Assembly (NCBI GenBank): GCA_963705285.1 | Contig: OY970066.1 | Coordinates: forward strand, 2,852,001 to 2,916,000 | Reading direction: 5' to 3' | Length of the DNA: 64,000 bases | Source of the DNA: JACMLD01 sp963705285 | Lineage (GTDB): Bacteria > Bacteroidota > Bacteroidia > Chitinophagales > Chitinophagaceae | Shown: piece after piece, positions 44,482-54,195 of the stretch | Position numbering within the stretch: position 1 is the stretch's first letter | How the letters are laid out: the number at the start of each line of letters is the position of its first letter | Program-made: the position numbers and the translations under genes | The notes under the pieces: model-generated | What the model saw: the letters and a program-made list of their open reading frames with translations, nothing else | Database searches by the model: none | What the model was told of the DNA's origin: nothing

Positions 44482-46653
44482 ATGCCATCACCTAAAAAAA
44501 ATTCAACCACGCGCGCGCAACAGAACAGTAAACTTGACGATTTGGCAAAAAATACAACAGACGATGTCAATAGTCTGCTGACCACCAATCATGGTGTCAA
44601 AATCAACGATGATCAGAACACACTGAAAGCCGGTAACCGCGGTCCCAGCCTGCTGGAAGATTTTATCATGCGTGAAAAGATCACGCATTTCGATCATGAA
44701 CGTATTCCTGAACGCATTGTGCATGCCCGGGGATCGGCGGCCCATGGCGTTTTCAAATTATACAAGCCCATGGCCTCCGTAACAAAAGCCGATTTTCTAA
44801 ATGATACTGCCACTGAAACGCCCGTGTTTGTGCGCTTCTCCACGGTAGCAGGTTCCAGAGGATCAACAGATTTGGCGCGCGACGTGCGGGGCTTTGCGGT
44901 TAAATTTTATACACAGGAAGGAAATTTTGACCTCGTCGGCAATAATATGCCGGTATTTTTTATACAGGACTCAATAAAATTCCCTGATTTGATTCATGCG
45001 GTGAAGCCGGAACCGCACAATGAAATACCCCAGGCGGCTTCTGCACATGATACTTTTTGGGATTTTATTTCGCTGATGCCCGAATCAGCACACATGATCA
45101 TGTGGGCAATGAGCGATCGTGCCCTGCCACGCAGCTACAGAATGATGGAAGGCTTTGGTGTGCATACCTTTCGGCTTATCAATGCCAAAGGCGAATCAAA
45201 CTTTGTAAAATTTCATTGGAAGCCATTGCTGGGTGTACATGCCGTGGCTTGGGATGAAGCCCAGGTGATATCCGGTAAAGACCCCGATTTTCACCGCAGG
45301 GATTTATGGGAGGCGATAGAAGCTGGTGCTTTTCCTGAGTGGGAACTGGGTCTTCAAATCATTCCTGAAAGAGACGAAAACAAATATGAATTTGATTTGC
45401 TTGACCCCACCAAATTGGTACCTGAAGAACTGGTGCCGGTGCAACGTATAGGTAAGATGACGCTGAACCGCAACCCTGATAATTTCTTTGCTGAAACAGA
45501 ACAGGTGGCTTTCCATGTTGGCCATGTTGTGCCCGGTATAGACTTTACCAACGATCCGCTTATGCAGGGCAGGTTGTTTTCTTATACAGATACGCAACTC
45601 ATCCGATTAGGCGGCCCCAATTTTCATGAAATACCTATCAACCGGCCTGTAGTGCCCATTCACAATAACCAGCGCGATGGCCATATGCGTCAACAAATCA
45701 ATAAAGGAAGGGTGAGTTATGAACCAAATTCACTGGGGGGTAATTATCCTTTGCAGGCAAAAATGGCGGAAGGTGGGTTTGCTTCATACGGCGAAAGAAT
45801 TGATGCGGTGAAGGTGAGAGAAAGAAGCAGGAGTTTCTTTGATCATTTTAGCCAGGCGCGCCTGTTTTTCAATAGCCAGTCAGACCCTGAAAAAAATCAT
45901 ATTATAGATGCCTTGTCGTTTGAGTTGGGCAAAGTGGAAACTGTTGCCATACGTGTAAGAATGTTAGGTGTACTCAGCCAGGTAGAAAAATCGCTGGCAA
46001 CGGCGGTGGCGTATAACCTGGGCCTGCATGTACCTAAAAGGCCCGAAGAGCCGATTAACCACAGCATACCTGCCGACGGCGACCCTAAAAAGTTTCAGCC
46101 CATTAAGGTAAAAAGCAGCCTTGAAAAATCTGAGGCGCTTAGTATGGCAAATACCATAAAAAACAGTATTAAAACTCGCAAGATAGCCTTACTGGCAGCT
46201 GACGGGGTAGATGAAGCAAGCTTGCTGAATATCAAAAAAGCATTGGAAGCAGAGGGAGCGGTTACCCATATTATTGCACCTAAGCTAGGTTTTATTGTTG
46301 CAGAAAATAGCGCGCAAATACCTGCAGATCAAAGTTTGCTCACAGCAGCATCTGTATTGTATGATGCAGTGTATGTGGCAGGTGGTATCAACAGCGCAGC
46401 CACGTTAGAAGGAGAGCCAGATGCCGTACATTTTCTTAACCAGGCTTATAAACACTGCAAGGCCATTGGTGCGCACCGCTCAGCAGTGCAGGTGCTGGAA
46501 GCTACTTATTTCGGCAAAAAACTTCAGGAAAAGAAACGGGAAGACGGGGTAATCATTGAAGAAGACTTGAAGAAACTGTCTGCAGATTTTATAAAAGCCA
46601 TTGCACAACACCGTTTCTGGGAACGCGAAAAGCCACGCAAAGTTCCTGCATAA
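44482..46653 (+). CDS. katE: large-subunit (clade 2) catalase
   Basis: This 723-residue haem catalase breaks hydrogen peroxide down to water and oxygen. The catalytic His is in RIVHARG (His81), the Asn in LVGNNMPVFFIQD, and the proximal haem ligand Tyr in RLFSYTDTQLIRLG (about 368). The length and the extra C-terminal flavodoxin-like domain (about 565-715, RKIALLAADGVDEASLLNIK) identify the large KatE/HPII type. The Lys- and Thr-rich N-terminal extension is also typical. It lies on the plus strand at the start of a group that seems related to stress survival. Confidence 0.97.
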   Translation: MPSPKKNSTTRAQQNSKLDDLAKNTTDDVNSLLTTNHGVKINDDQNTLKAGNRGPSLLEDFIMREKITHFDHERIPERIVHARGSAAHGVFKLYKPMASVTKADFLNDTATETPVFVRFSTVAGSRGSTDLARDVRGFAVKFYTQEGNFDLVGNNMPVFFIQDSIKFPDLIHAVKPEPHNEIPQAASAHDTFWDFISLMPESAHMIMWAMSDRALPRSYRMMEGFGVHTFRLINAKGESNFVKFHWKPLLGVHAVAWDEAQVISGKDPDFHRRDLWEAIEAGAFPEWELGLQIIPERDENKYEFDLLDPTKLVPEELVPVQRIGKMTLNRNPDNFFAETEQVAFHVGHVVPGIDFTNDPLMQGRLFSYTDTQLIRLGGPNFHEIPINRPVVPIHNNQRDGHMRQQINKGRVSYEPNSLGGNYPLQAKMAEGGFASYGERIDAVKVRERSRSFFDHFSQARLFFNSQSDPEKNHIIDALSFELGKVETVAIRVRMLGVLSQVEKSLATAVAYNLGLHVPKRPEEPINHSIPADGDPKKFQPIKVKSSLEKSEALSMANTIKNSIKTRKIALLAADGVDEASLLNIKKALEAEGAVTHIIAPKLGFIVAENSAQIPADQSLLTAASVLYDAVYVAGGINSAATLEGEPDAVHFLNQAYKHCKAIGAHRSAVQVLEATYFGKKLQEKKREDGVIIEEDLKKLSADFIKAIAQHRFWEREKPRKVPA

Positions 46654-46733
46654 AGCTTCTGATGTAAAGAAAGGAAAAGCTAAAAGTTATTTATAACTAT
46701 TTATAACAATAAGGGAAGTAAAAATCAACACAT

Positions 46734-47723
46734 ATGCAATCGCTCAATTGGGGAATCATCGGGCCGGGCAATATTGCACATGACTTTGCCAGGGATCTTG
46801 GTTTGATTAAGCCTGCGCAAAAAATTACAGCGGTACTGGGTCGCAAACGTGAAAGCGCAGATGCATTCAGCAAAACGTTTAATATACCAAATGCGTATAC
46901 CGATTTAGACAAGTTTATCAAAGAGTCCAAAGTGGATATTGTATACATTGCCACGCCACACCCCATGCATTATGAAGAGGCGCTTGCCTGTCTGGAAAAT
47001 AAAATTCACGTACTCTGCGAAAAGCCGATGACGTTGAATACAGCGCAATGCAGCGAGCTGGTGGAAGCCGCCACTAACAACCGCGTTTTTTTAATGGAAG
47101 CTATGTGGATTCGCTTTTTACCGGGCATACGCAAGGTAATGTCATTGGTTAACGAAGGCGCCATTGGAAAACTGGTGTCTGTAAAAGCCGCCATGGGTTA
47201 CAAAGCTCCAAAGGATGATGATAACCGGTATTTTAATCCGGTGCTTGGCGGTGGCTCTTTGCTTGACCTGGGTATTTACCCAGTGTTTTTAGCACAACTG
47301 CTGCTGGGAGAACCTGCTGAAATATATGCTGCTGGTAAACTTACCGATAAAGGCATTGATGAAACCTGTGCCATTTTGTGCAATTACCCCGATGGCCAGT
47401 ATGCGCTGCTCGATTCTTCATTGGTTACTCAAACCGACCAATCTGCTATCATAGCAGGCGAGAAAGGGGTCATTAAAATATTGAACCCATGGTTTGAGAA
47501 AACGGTGGGCATTGAGTTACAGCCGTACGATAAAGAGAAACAGTTTTTCCCCTGCGAGTGGGAAGGTCATGGTTTGCAATTTGAAATAGAGGAAGTGCTT
47601 TCCTGCATTCAGAATAATAAAATAGAAAGTGAACTGTTTTCGCATGCGTTCAGCTTGCAACTAAGCGAAACCCTGGAGGAAATAAGGGATCAGATCAATG
47701 TAACGTATGATATGTATGAGTAA
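46734..47723 (+). CDS. Gfo/Idh/MocA-family oxidoreductase
   Basis: This 329-residue cytoplasmic oxidoreductase has a Rossmann domain with IIGPGNIAHDFARDL near the N-terminus and the CEKPMTL signature. Its C-terminal domain (GGGSLLDLGIYPVFLAQLLL) is of the size and order of trans-dihydrodiol dehydrogenase and related sugar dehydrogenases. It lacks an export signal, unlike the paralogue at 2978-4075. It is followed after 66 bases by the SMP-30/gluconolactonase gene, which hints at a sugar-acid or sugar-lactone pathway. The substrate is unknown. Confidence 0.9.
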   Translation: MQSLNWGIIGPGNIAHDFARDLGLIKPAQKITAVLGRKRESADAFSKTFNIPNAYTDLDKFIKESKVDIVYIATPHPMHYEEALACLENKIHVLCEKPMTLNTAQCSELVEAATNNRVFLMEAMWIRFLPGIRKVMSLVNEGAIGKLVSVKAAMGYKAPKDDDNRYFNPVLGGGSLLDLGIYPVFLAQLLLGEPAEIYAAGKLTDKGIDETCAILCNYPDGQYALLDSSLVTQTDQSAIIAGEKGVIKILNPWFEKTVGIELQPYDKEKQFFPCEWEGHGLQFEIEEVLSCIQNNKIESELFSHAFSLQLSETLEEIRDQINVTYDMYE

Positions 47724-47789
47724 CAAAATCAAAATGCAAAAGTAAAAACCTATTCTCGCATTTGTTACAACATTCATCAAAACCCATAT

Positions 47790-48677
47790 ATGCAGAAAGT
47801 AAAAGTAGACGTGTTTGACAGTAGCGCTGCATGGTTACAACAAGCAAAAATTTCAGCGGTTGCAGATGGGTGTATGTTTACCGAAGGCCCGGTGTGGCAT
47901 CCGTCCAATTATTTTATTTTTAGCGATACACCGGCAAATAAAATTTATCGGTTAACTGACTCAGGCTCACTTGAAATATTTCTTGACAAAAGTGGCCTCA
48001 GCCACAGTGATACCGGATTATTATCTGACCAGGTTGGTTCAAACGGGCTGGCGTTTGATAAACAACATAACCTGCTTGTTTGCCAGCATGGCAACCATGC
48101 AATCGCCCTTTTGGATGGTGAGCAAACAATCCATCCGCTGGTCACAAGTTTTAACGGTAAGCCGTTTAATAGCCCCAATGATATTATTAGTTCAGCAAAC
48201 GGGGTTGTTTTTTTTACCGATCCACCCTATGGCCTGGCTGGACAGGAATTGCATCCACAACATTTTCAGCCCCTTGCTGGTATCTACAGATATGATGAAC
48301 ATGATGGAATAAGGCTGGTGGGTGATCAGCTCCGGTATCCCAATGGTTTATTTTTCTCGCCTGATCAGCAATATCTTTTTGTAAGCAGTAACCACCCTGA
48401 TGAGCCGTTTATTTTGAGATACCATTTACTGACAAATGGCGGTGTGGAGTACGACGGTATTTTTATGCAGCAAAACGCAGATGGTATGACAACAGATGAA
48501 TCAGGTAATATATACCTTGCTACTAATGAAGGGGTATTGGTGGTATCTTCTTCGGCAAAAAAACTAGCACTTGTTTCTCTGGCGGAAACACCAACAAACC
48601 TTGCATGGGGTGGTAATGATCGTCAAACATTGCTGGTTACTGCCCGTTCTATGGTATACACAATAGAAAAACCGTAA
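47790..48677 (+). CDS. SMP-30/gluconolactonase family protein
   Basis: The 295-residue protein is a six-bladed beta-propeller of the SMP-30/LRE family. FTEGPVWHPSNYFIFSDTPA is the first blade with the metal-ligand Glu. FNSPNDIISSANGVVFFTDP provides the central Asn and Asp ligands, and the later DGMTTDESGNIYLATNEG is equally typical. Members open sugar lactones such as gluconolactone using a divalent metal. It lies beside an oxidoreductase that could make such a lactone, but that pairing is inference. Confidence 0.9.
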   Translation: MQKVKVDVFDSSAAWLQQAKISAVADGCMFTEGPVWHPSNYFIFSDTPANKIYRLTDSGSLEIFLDKSGLSHSDTGLLSDQVGSNGLAFDKQHNLLVCQHGNHAIALLDGEQTIHPLVTSFNGKPFNSPNDIISSANGVVFFTDPPYGLAGQELHPQHFQPLAGIYRYDEHDGIRLVGDQLRYPNGLFFSPDQQYLFVSSNHPDEPFILRYHLLTNGGVEYDGIFMQQNADGMTTDESGNIYLATNEGVLVVSSSAKKLALVSLAETPTNLAWGGNDRQTLLVTARSMVYTIEKP

Positions 48678-48695
48678 ACATACAATCATGGATCG

Positions 48696-49199
48696 TTAGC
48701 CCTTTTGCTTTGTTTTAGTGTGCAAATTCTCTGAAATATGCCTTTCTGTTCCTTTCTTTCTTTCGCTCATTTGTTCCGCCTCATCAATGGAGTGTGATTG
48801 CTGCAGGCTCTCATCTTTCTTTGTTAGCTCACTTAAATGTGAATAATATTTCTGGATAATTTTTAATTCAGCTTCCGGAATATTCTCAACGTCTACCAGG
48901 CGGTTGCTGGCAAATTCATGCGCAGCTATCAGTTCATTAAGTTTTAACTGTATGGCCAGCGAATCTTTGTTCTGCGACTTTTGAATAAGAAATACCATTA
49001 AAAAAGTGATAATGGTTGTGCCGGTATTAATGATAAGTTGCCAGGTCTCTGAGTAATGAAATATCGGGCCCGTTGCCGCCCACGCAATCACAATTAAAAA
49101 TGCACCAATGAACGCGCCAGTGCTTCCTGTTATTCTTGTAACCCTATTGGCAAACTGCTCTGAGATGCTGAATTTCTTCGTGCTATTTTCTCTTTTCAT
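48696..49199 (-). CDS. low-affinity iron permease family membrane protein
   Basis: This 167-residue protein has two membrane helices in its N-terminal half (GAFIGAFLIVIAWAATGPIF and WQLIINTGTTIITFLMVFLI) and a charged, Lys- and Glu-rich cytoplasmic tail. The pattern, including the IQKSQNKDSLAIQLKLNELI segment after the second helix, fits the PF04120 low-affinity iron permease family. The name comes from a yeast relative; transport by the bacterial proteins is not proven. It is read in the same direction as the DUF2252 gene upstream of it. Confidence 0.85.
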   Translation of the reverse strand: MKRENSTKKFSISEQFANRVTRITGSTGAFIGAFLIVIAWAATGPIFHYSETWQLIINTGTTIITFLMVFLIQKSQNKDSLAIQLKLNELIAAHEFASNRLVDVENIPEAELKIIQKYYSHLSELTKKDESLQQSHSIDEAEQMSERKKGTERHISENLHTKTKQKG

Positions 49200-49249
49200 A
49201 TCTGGTTGTTTATTTTTGTAACCCTATTAAATTGGCCGGTTGTTAATTA

Positions 49250-50518
49250 TTATTCCGGCAACATGACATTCATTCCTTGGTCTTCTGCGCTCACTGTTGC
49301 GGTGAGCACGGCTGATTTAAACGCTCCACCTTTCATCTCTTTTAAAAACATAAGGTAATATTTTTTTACCTCGTGCGCATAGTTAATAGAGTAATTAAGC
49401 ACAGCCTCCTGCCATTGGTCATTTTTTCCGAATGCAATCAACTCGTCGGCATTTGCCGAGCCCTGCCGGCCCGCACTTCTAAGCTGTGATGATGCAGTGA
49501 GCATAGCCATATCGTCTATAACCTGGTAAATACTCCGGTATTCCTTTTTGATAAGCTTAAAATTAATGTTGTCTTTTACCGGCTGCATTTCCTGAATGAC
49601 AAACGGATCATTCCTGAAATGGGTAGTGCTCAATAATGCCGGCGGCCGGTTTTGCATAATATGCTGGATGCTAACTATGCGATCTGCTTCAGATTTCCAC
49701 ACAGGCTGCTGTATAGACAAATAAGGCAAAAGCGAAGAGGGCTTTGACTGCTTCATATCGAGCAGTATATATTTTTCGCCTTTGTCGTTAAGCGACTTCA
49801 GCAACAATGCATACCTTTTTATACCCAGACTGCTTGTACCTGCCACACGAAATACTGCATCGGTTACTTTGTAATTGTAAGGGCTGTCGCCATTATTCTT
49901 CAGCCAGTCGGTGATATGAGCAAACAAATCCTTTTTCAACCCGGGCTCTAATGTAAAATGCCGTGGATCATCGGATAATATTTCCAGCTTTTTCTTTTTA
50001 AGCAGCGTTCGCTTTTCAAGAATTTCTTTTTGCTTTCTTTTGCTTACTTCAGTTAAAAACTCGCACACAATGCCTTTGGCAGTTTGCGGCTCAATATAAT
50101 TAGGTTTACCGGCGCTTAATGTGGCAGCATATGTTTTGATGAACAATTGCGCCATGTTAAGGGCCCGGCGCTGATCTATTTTTAATGTTTCAAATGCAAT
50201 GAAAATACTGGTTATTATTCTTACCAGCTCAAGCACAGCGGGCGCCAGTATCGCTTCATCGAAATCATTCAGATCAAAATATACCAGCCTGTTGTCGCTT
50301 TTATACGTACCGAAATTTTCCAGGTGCAGATCGCCGGAAATCCAGGCAGTAGGCGAAAAGGGCATAACGTCTGCCTTCATCAGATCTTCATAAAAGATAT
50401 GATTGGTTCCGCGGTAAAACCGAAACAGGTTTTCAGCCATGGCTTCATATTTCAACTCTACCACGCCGACAAGACGGTCGCTGTTAAACTGTAATATTCT
50501 TTGGGAAATGCTTTCCAT
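49250..50518 (-). CDS. DUF2252 kinase-fold protein
   Basis: The 422-residue protein is a DUF2252 member. ISGDLHLENFGTY and VYFDLNDFDEAILAP correspond to the catalytic loop and metal-binding loop of the protein-kinase-like fold, and YKVTDAVFRVAGTSSLGIKR is a second conserved block. The family's target is unknown; the fold suggests a phosphotransferase. It lies 50 bases upstream of the iron-permease-like gene on the same strand. DUF2252 genes often occur in stress-linked islands of soil bacteria. Confidence 0.87.
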   Translation of the reverse strand: MESISQRILQFNSDRLVGVVELKYEAMAENLFRFYRGTNHIFYEDLMKADVMPFSPTAWISGDLHLENFGTYKSDNRLVYFDLNDFDEAILAPAVLELVRIITSIFIAFETLKIDQRRALNMAQLFIKTYAATLSAGKPNYIEPQTAKGIVCEFLTEVSKRKQKEILEKRTLLKKKKLEILSDDPRHFTLEPGLKKDLFAHITDWLKNNGDSPYNYKVTDAVFRVAGTSSLGIKRYALLLKSLNDKGEKYILLDMKQSKPSSLLPYLSIQQPVWKSEADRIVSIQHIMQNRPPALLSTTHFRNDPFVIQEMQPVKDNINFKLIKKEYRSIYQVIDDMAMLTASSQLRSAGRQGSANADELIAFGKNDQWQEAVLNYSINYAHEVKKYYLMFLKEMKGGAFKSAVLTATVSAEDQGMNVMLPE

Positions 50519-50683
50519 TATTGTAGATGAATGGCCGCAGTTATGTAGCCTGCCCGTTTAAGAATATAATAATGATAATATCATGCCATTAAACATACAT
50601 GTTCCGTTCTATGGTGATTTCAATTGTTAACGAACTTGCATCCGTAAGTTTGAAAAGGTAACTAACGATTCATGCCAGCGCAT

Positions 50684-50709
50684 AAAAAAGGCCGGATAGA
50701 AATCCGGCC
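50684..50709 (-). terminator. minus-strand terminator
   Basis: GGCCGGAT at 50690-50697 pairs perfectly with ATCCGGCC at 50702-50709 around a four-base loop. Read on the minus strand it is followed by TTTTTTATG, as for a rho-independent terminator. Confidence 0.75.
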
Positions 50710-50758
50710 GGTAAAAACCATATGCTGATCTACTATTGAAAATGGCTATATTGTTTTA

Positions 50759-50995
50759 CTAGGATACTGGTTTTTCATCCTGTTTTTCCCAGTGATAACT
50801 ACCTTCCTGTTCGGCTTTTATATTTATATAAGATTCTAATTACCGCGTACTTTAGATTCGTCATTGCGAAAATCTTCATCAAAATCCTCGTCATCAACTT
50901 GTGAATAACGGCTACTGTGATCTTCCGTAGTTTGAATTTCCGCCACCCTGGCAACGGTCATCATCTTGGTCGTATGCAGAACTTCCTCTGTTCAT
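50759..50995 (-). pseudogene. remains of a small acidic protein gene
   Basis: On the minus strand three short frames lie in line and read as parts of one 79-codon gene. The first begins MNRGSSAYDQDDDRC and is rich in Gly, Asn and Tyr; the second contains YSQVDDEDFDEDFRNDES; the third ends EQEGSYHWEKQDEKPVS. The frame changes between them, near 50915-50930 and 50835-50845, with opposite signs. The composition is that of small hydrophilic stress proteins, but I do not recognise a family. A terminator follows directly downstream, which supports a former transcript. Confidence 0.35.
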
Positions 50996-51275
50996 GCTTC
51001 TGTTTTATGCCATAGTTGTAAATTTTATAGTTAGAGAAAAGCAATCTCTTCTCTTGCCTCAAAATATATACCCGTTTGGAGACACGATGATTTGCAACAA
51101 ATCAACCGTAATGTTTACCGGCTTTGTAGAATAAAAGGTTACATGTAAGCATGGCTGAAGAATAATTTCTACAAATCAGCAAATCTGGTGTAAGACCACA
51201 TTGATGTTAATTATAAGGCGAGAGTATAAAGTTAATCGGGGCAGCGCTAGTGTGCTTCAATAGATACACTGATAT

Positions 51276-53219
51276 TTATTTTTCAAGTGATTTAACAATT
51301 TTCTCGAGGTTGATTCCTTTACCAATTACTGGTTTAAAAATATCACCTTCACGCCTGATGCGTGCAATAGCATTGTTAATGGTGAAATCTGACATTTTCA
51401 GCCCTTTCTTTACCTCTTCCCAATATAAAGGCATAGATACAGTAGCTCCGGGTTTTGGCCTGAGTGAGTAAGGCGCTGACACAGTTGCCTGCGGACGGTT
51501 TTGAAGAAAGTCGATGTACATTTTTCCGCTACGGTTTTTTACAGCGCGCTCAATACTGGTATACGTGGGAATTTCTTCATGCACCATTGTGGCAACCACA
51601 CGCGCAAACTCTTTCGACTGTTCATATGTATATTTTGCACCCAATGGAATATAAATATGGATGCCCGTAGAGCCGCTGGTTTTTGGATAGGCGGTAATGC
51701 CCATACCGTCGAGCACCCCTTTGGTAATATTGGCAGCTTCAATTACCTGTTCAAACGTTGTTTTTGCAGGATCAAGATCTATAATGCACCAGTCTGGATA
51801 ATCCTCCGTTTCTACCCGGCTATGCCATGGATTCATTTCTATGCATCCTAATGAGGCCATGTATAACAGGCTGGCCTCATCTTTTGCTACCAGGTAATTG
51901 CGGTCGCGGTCATTAGCACTGCTGGTATAGGGAAAAGTTTCTACCCATTCTGGCGCTTTACCGGTAACATCTTTAAAGTAAAAACTTTCACCGTTGATAC
52001 CATCCGGGTGCCGGTTCATAGACTGGGGCCTGTTTTTGAGATACGGCAAAATATACGGCGCTACCTGGTAATAATAATTAAGCATATCGCGCTTAGTAAT
52101 TTTTTCTTTGGGCCAATAGAGTTTACTAAGGTTAGTAAATTTGAGTGGGTGCCCGCTAATTTTCTTTACCTGCGTTTCTTCCGTTGGATTAAGCAACGTT
52201 TGGCGCGATGCCGCAGTCTCCTTTTTAATCACCTTACTTTTATGCAATACAGATGGGGTAATTATTTTTTTGACGGATGTGGGTTTCTCCGCTGTAACCG
52301 TTGTCGCTTTTTTATCATCACGCATACCTTCAAAAGACGGATGCCGCATCACACCATCGCTCGTCATTTCTGCATAAGACACCTCGCACACCAGTACCGG
52401 TTTTAACCATGTGGCCGTTGCTTTTGGTGGGTTGGGGCGAAAGCGTGATGGTTTGTTGATATCTGGCTCTGTATCAAATGGCGAAGTTTTGCGAATGAGT
52501 GGTTTAAATTGTTTGAGCATCTCAGCCTGCAGGTCGTCAGAGAACCCGGTACCAATTTTACCTGTGTAAATAAATTTCCCTTTTTCAAATACGCCTACCA
52601 ATAGCGAACTGAACTTCTTGGCAGAGTTTTCATTTTTGGTAAAGCCCCCAATTACCACTTCATGGCGGTTGCCTACTTTTATTTTTAACCAGTCTTTGGT
52701 GCGTGCACCCGGGATATATGGACTGTCGGCTTTTTTTGCCATAATGCCTTCCAGCTTCATTTGTTGCGCGGCCTTAAAAAATTCAGTACCGGCAGCATCA
52801 AAGGTTTGGCTGATGCGTATCAGCGGATGATCGGGTAACACAGCAATTAATTTTTCCCTTCTTTGCTGTAGCGGTAGATCAAGTAAAGAGTAACCGTCTA
52901 TCCACAGCAGGTCAAATACATAATACAGCAGGCGGCCGTCTGCTTCGCTTCGCCAATTCTGAAGATCGCCGAAATTTGAAACGCCTTCATCAGAGGATAC
53001 AATAACTTCACCATCCAGCACGGCATCCAGCTTCAATGTTTTTAGTGCTTCATAGATGGGGTAAAATTTTTCATTGAAAGATTTACTATTTCGGGAGCTA
53101 AGTTCTACTTTTCCTTTTCGCAAATGCGCAATAGCGCGATAACCATCCCATTTTACTTCATATAACCAGTTCTCTGCATCAAAAGGTTTATCGGTAAGTG
53201 TGGCCAGCATGGGTTGCAA
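51276..53219 (-). CDS. ligD: DNA ligase D, ligase and polymerase part
   Basis: This 647-residue frame holds the two C-terminal domains of LigD. The ATP-dependent ligase domain covers about 1-290, with the nucleotidyl lysine in EVKWDGYR (Lys23) and FDLLWIDG. After a Lys/Thr-rich linker the primase-polymerase domain follows from about 345, with FTNLSKLYWPKEKITKRD and the catalytic Asp pair in IIDLDPAKTTFEQ. The start shown is a TTG; the reading frame is open further upstream into the preceding frame. Together with the 53246-53932 frame it forms one normal LigD, split by a change at a run of nine A. LigD joins broken ends with Ku; no Ku gene is in the window. Confidence 0.93.
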   Translation of the reverse strand: MQPMLATLTDKPFDAENWLYEVKWDGYRAIAHLRKGKVELSSRNSKSFNEKFYPIYEALKTLKLDAVLDGEVIVSSDEGVSNFGDLQNWRSEADGRLLYYVFDLLWIDGYSLLDLPLQQRREKLIAVLPDHPLIRISQTFDAAGTEFFKAAQQMKLEGIMAKKADSPYIPGARTKDWLKIKVGNRHEVVIGGFTKNENSAKKFSSLLVGVFEKGKFIYTGKIGTGFSDDLQAEMLKQFKPLIRKTSPFDTEPDINKPSRFRPNPPKATATWLKPVLVCEVSYAEMTSDGVMRHPSFEGMRDDKKATTVTAEKPTSVKKIITPSVLHKSKVIKKETAASRQTLLNPTEETQVKKISGHPLKFTNLSKLYWPKEKITKRDMLNYYYQVAPYILPYLKNRPQSMNRHPDGINGESFYFKDVTGKAPEWVETFPYTSSANDRDRNYLVAKDEASLLYMASLGCIEMNPWHSRVETEDYPDWCIIDLDPAKTTFEQVIEAANITKGVLDGMGITAYPKTSGSTGIHIYIPLGAKYTYEQSKEFARVVATMVHEEIPTYTSIERAVKNRSGKMYIDFLQNRPQATVSAPYSLRPKPGATVSMPLYWEEVKKGLKMSDFTINNAIARIRREGDIFKPVIGKGINLEKIVKSLEK

Positions 53220-53245
53220 TGCCGTTGGAAAGGATGCTTTGGTAC

Positions 53246-53932
53246 CTATGGCTTTTGGATCAGCTTTTTTTTTGGAGCGGCAGTTTTTTTTGCCGGTGCA
53301 CTGCTTTTCTTTACGCTGGAAGATTTGGTGGCTGCACGGCCATAAACTTTATCGGGTGTTTTTTCCATCTGCTTGATTGTTTTTCCTGAAATCACGGACT
53401 TTTCCTTTTTGGTGATATCTGTTGCCTTTGCGTATTTATCTTTGACTTTCATCAGCAACCATGAATTTTCGCCCTGGTAAGATGACTTCACCAGTGCATA
53501 TTCACCCTTTAATTTTTCGCCATTCAATGTAAAAACAACTTTGCCTTTTTTCAATTGCTGCAGCAGGTTTTTTTCCATTTCTTCTGCGCTGCTAAACTCC
53601 CCTTCGGCTGATGTGTAGGTACCTTCATCCCAAACAATGACAGTGCCGCCGCCATATTGACCTTTTGGAATAATGCCTTCAAAATTGCGGTAATCAAACG
53701 GATGATCTTCTACCATCATGGCCAACCGCTTTACAGAAGGGTCTGTGGAAGGTCCTTTTGGCACCGCCCAGCTTTTTAATACGCCTTCCATCTGCAAACG
53801 GAAATCATAATGCAACCGGGATGCGTCGTGTTTTTGGACCACAAACCGCAATTGACCTTTATCCACTTTACCGCCCGTTGGTTCGGGTGTTTCTTTAAAA
53901 GAGCGCTTTTTTTTGTAGACTGATAGAGACAT
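53246..53932 (-). CDS. ligD: DNA ligase D, N-terminal 3'-phosphoesterase part
   Basis: I start at MSLSVYKKKRS (53932), the normal LigD N-terminus, giving 228 residues. The phosphoesterase domain carries FVVQKHDASRLHYDFRLQME, KSWAVPKGPSTDP and VEDHPFDYRNFEG, which contain the His and Asp residues of the active site. The domain removes 3'-phosphates and 3'-ribonucleotides during repair. A Lys/Ala linker (SSVKKSSAPAKKTAAPKKK) ends in a stop shortly after the nine-A run at 53265-53273. One more A there would join the frame to the ligase part through KADPKAIGTKASFPTALQ. Confidence 0.92.
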   Translation of the reverse strand: MSLSVYKKKRSFKETPEPTGGKVDKGQLRFVVQKHDASRLHYDFRLQMEGVLKSWAVPKGPSTDPSVKRLAMMVEDHPFDYRNFEGIIPKGQYGGGTVIVWDEGTYTSAEGEFSSAEEMEKNLLQQLKKGKVVFTLNGEKLKGEYALVKSSYQGENSWLLMKVKDKYAKATDITKKEKSVISGKTIKQMEKTPDKVYGRAATKSSSVKKSSAPAKKTAAPKKKLIQKP

Positions 53933-54195
53933 ATAACATAATATAAAAAATATCGTGCCATTACAATATTTGATACTGTTGGGGATTTGCGGTAACATGT
54001 AAAGTGCAAGGCAGAAAAAATGTATAGCTAAACGTTTTGCTTTATATGCCATTTCCATTCCATGGAATGAGTAGGGTTGAAAGCTATGTCCACCCCTCAC
54101 TGTGCTACTAATTTTTGCGCACACATGGTACAACAATGCCTGCACTACTGGTACAGTAGTTGATTACATGCTTGTACAACTACACCAATTTTACA

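Larger units (their letters stand above)
50519..51275. other. 757-base region between DUF2252 and ligD
   Basis: This gap contains a hairpin terminator for the minus strand at 50684-50709 and remains of a small gene at 50759-50995. The part from 51000 to 51275 has no gene that I can see. Confidence 0.5.
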
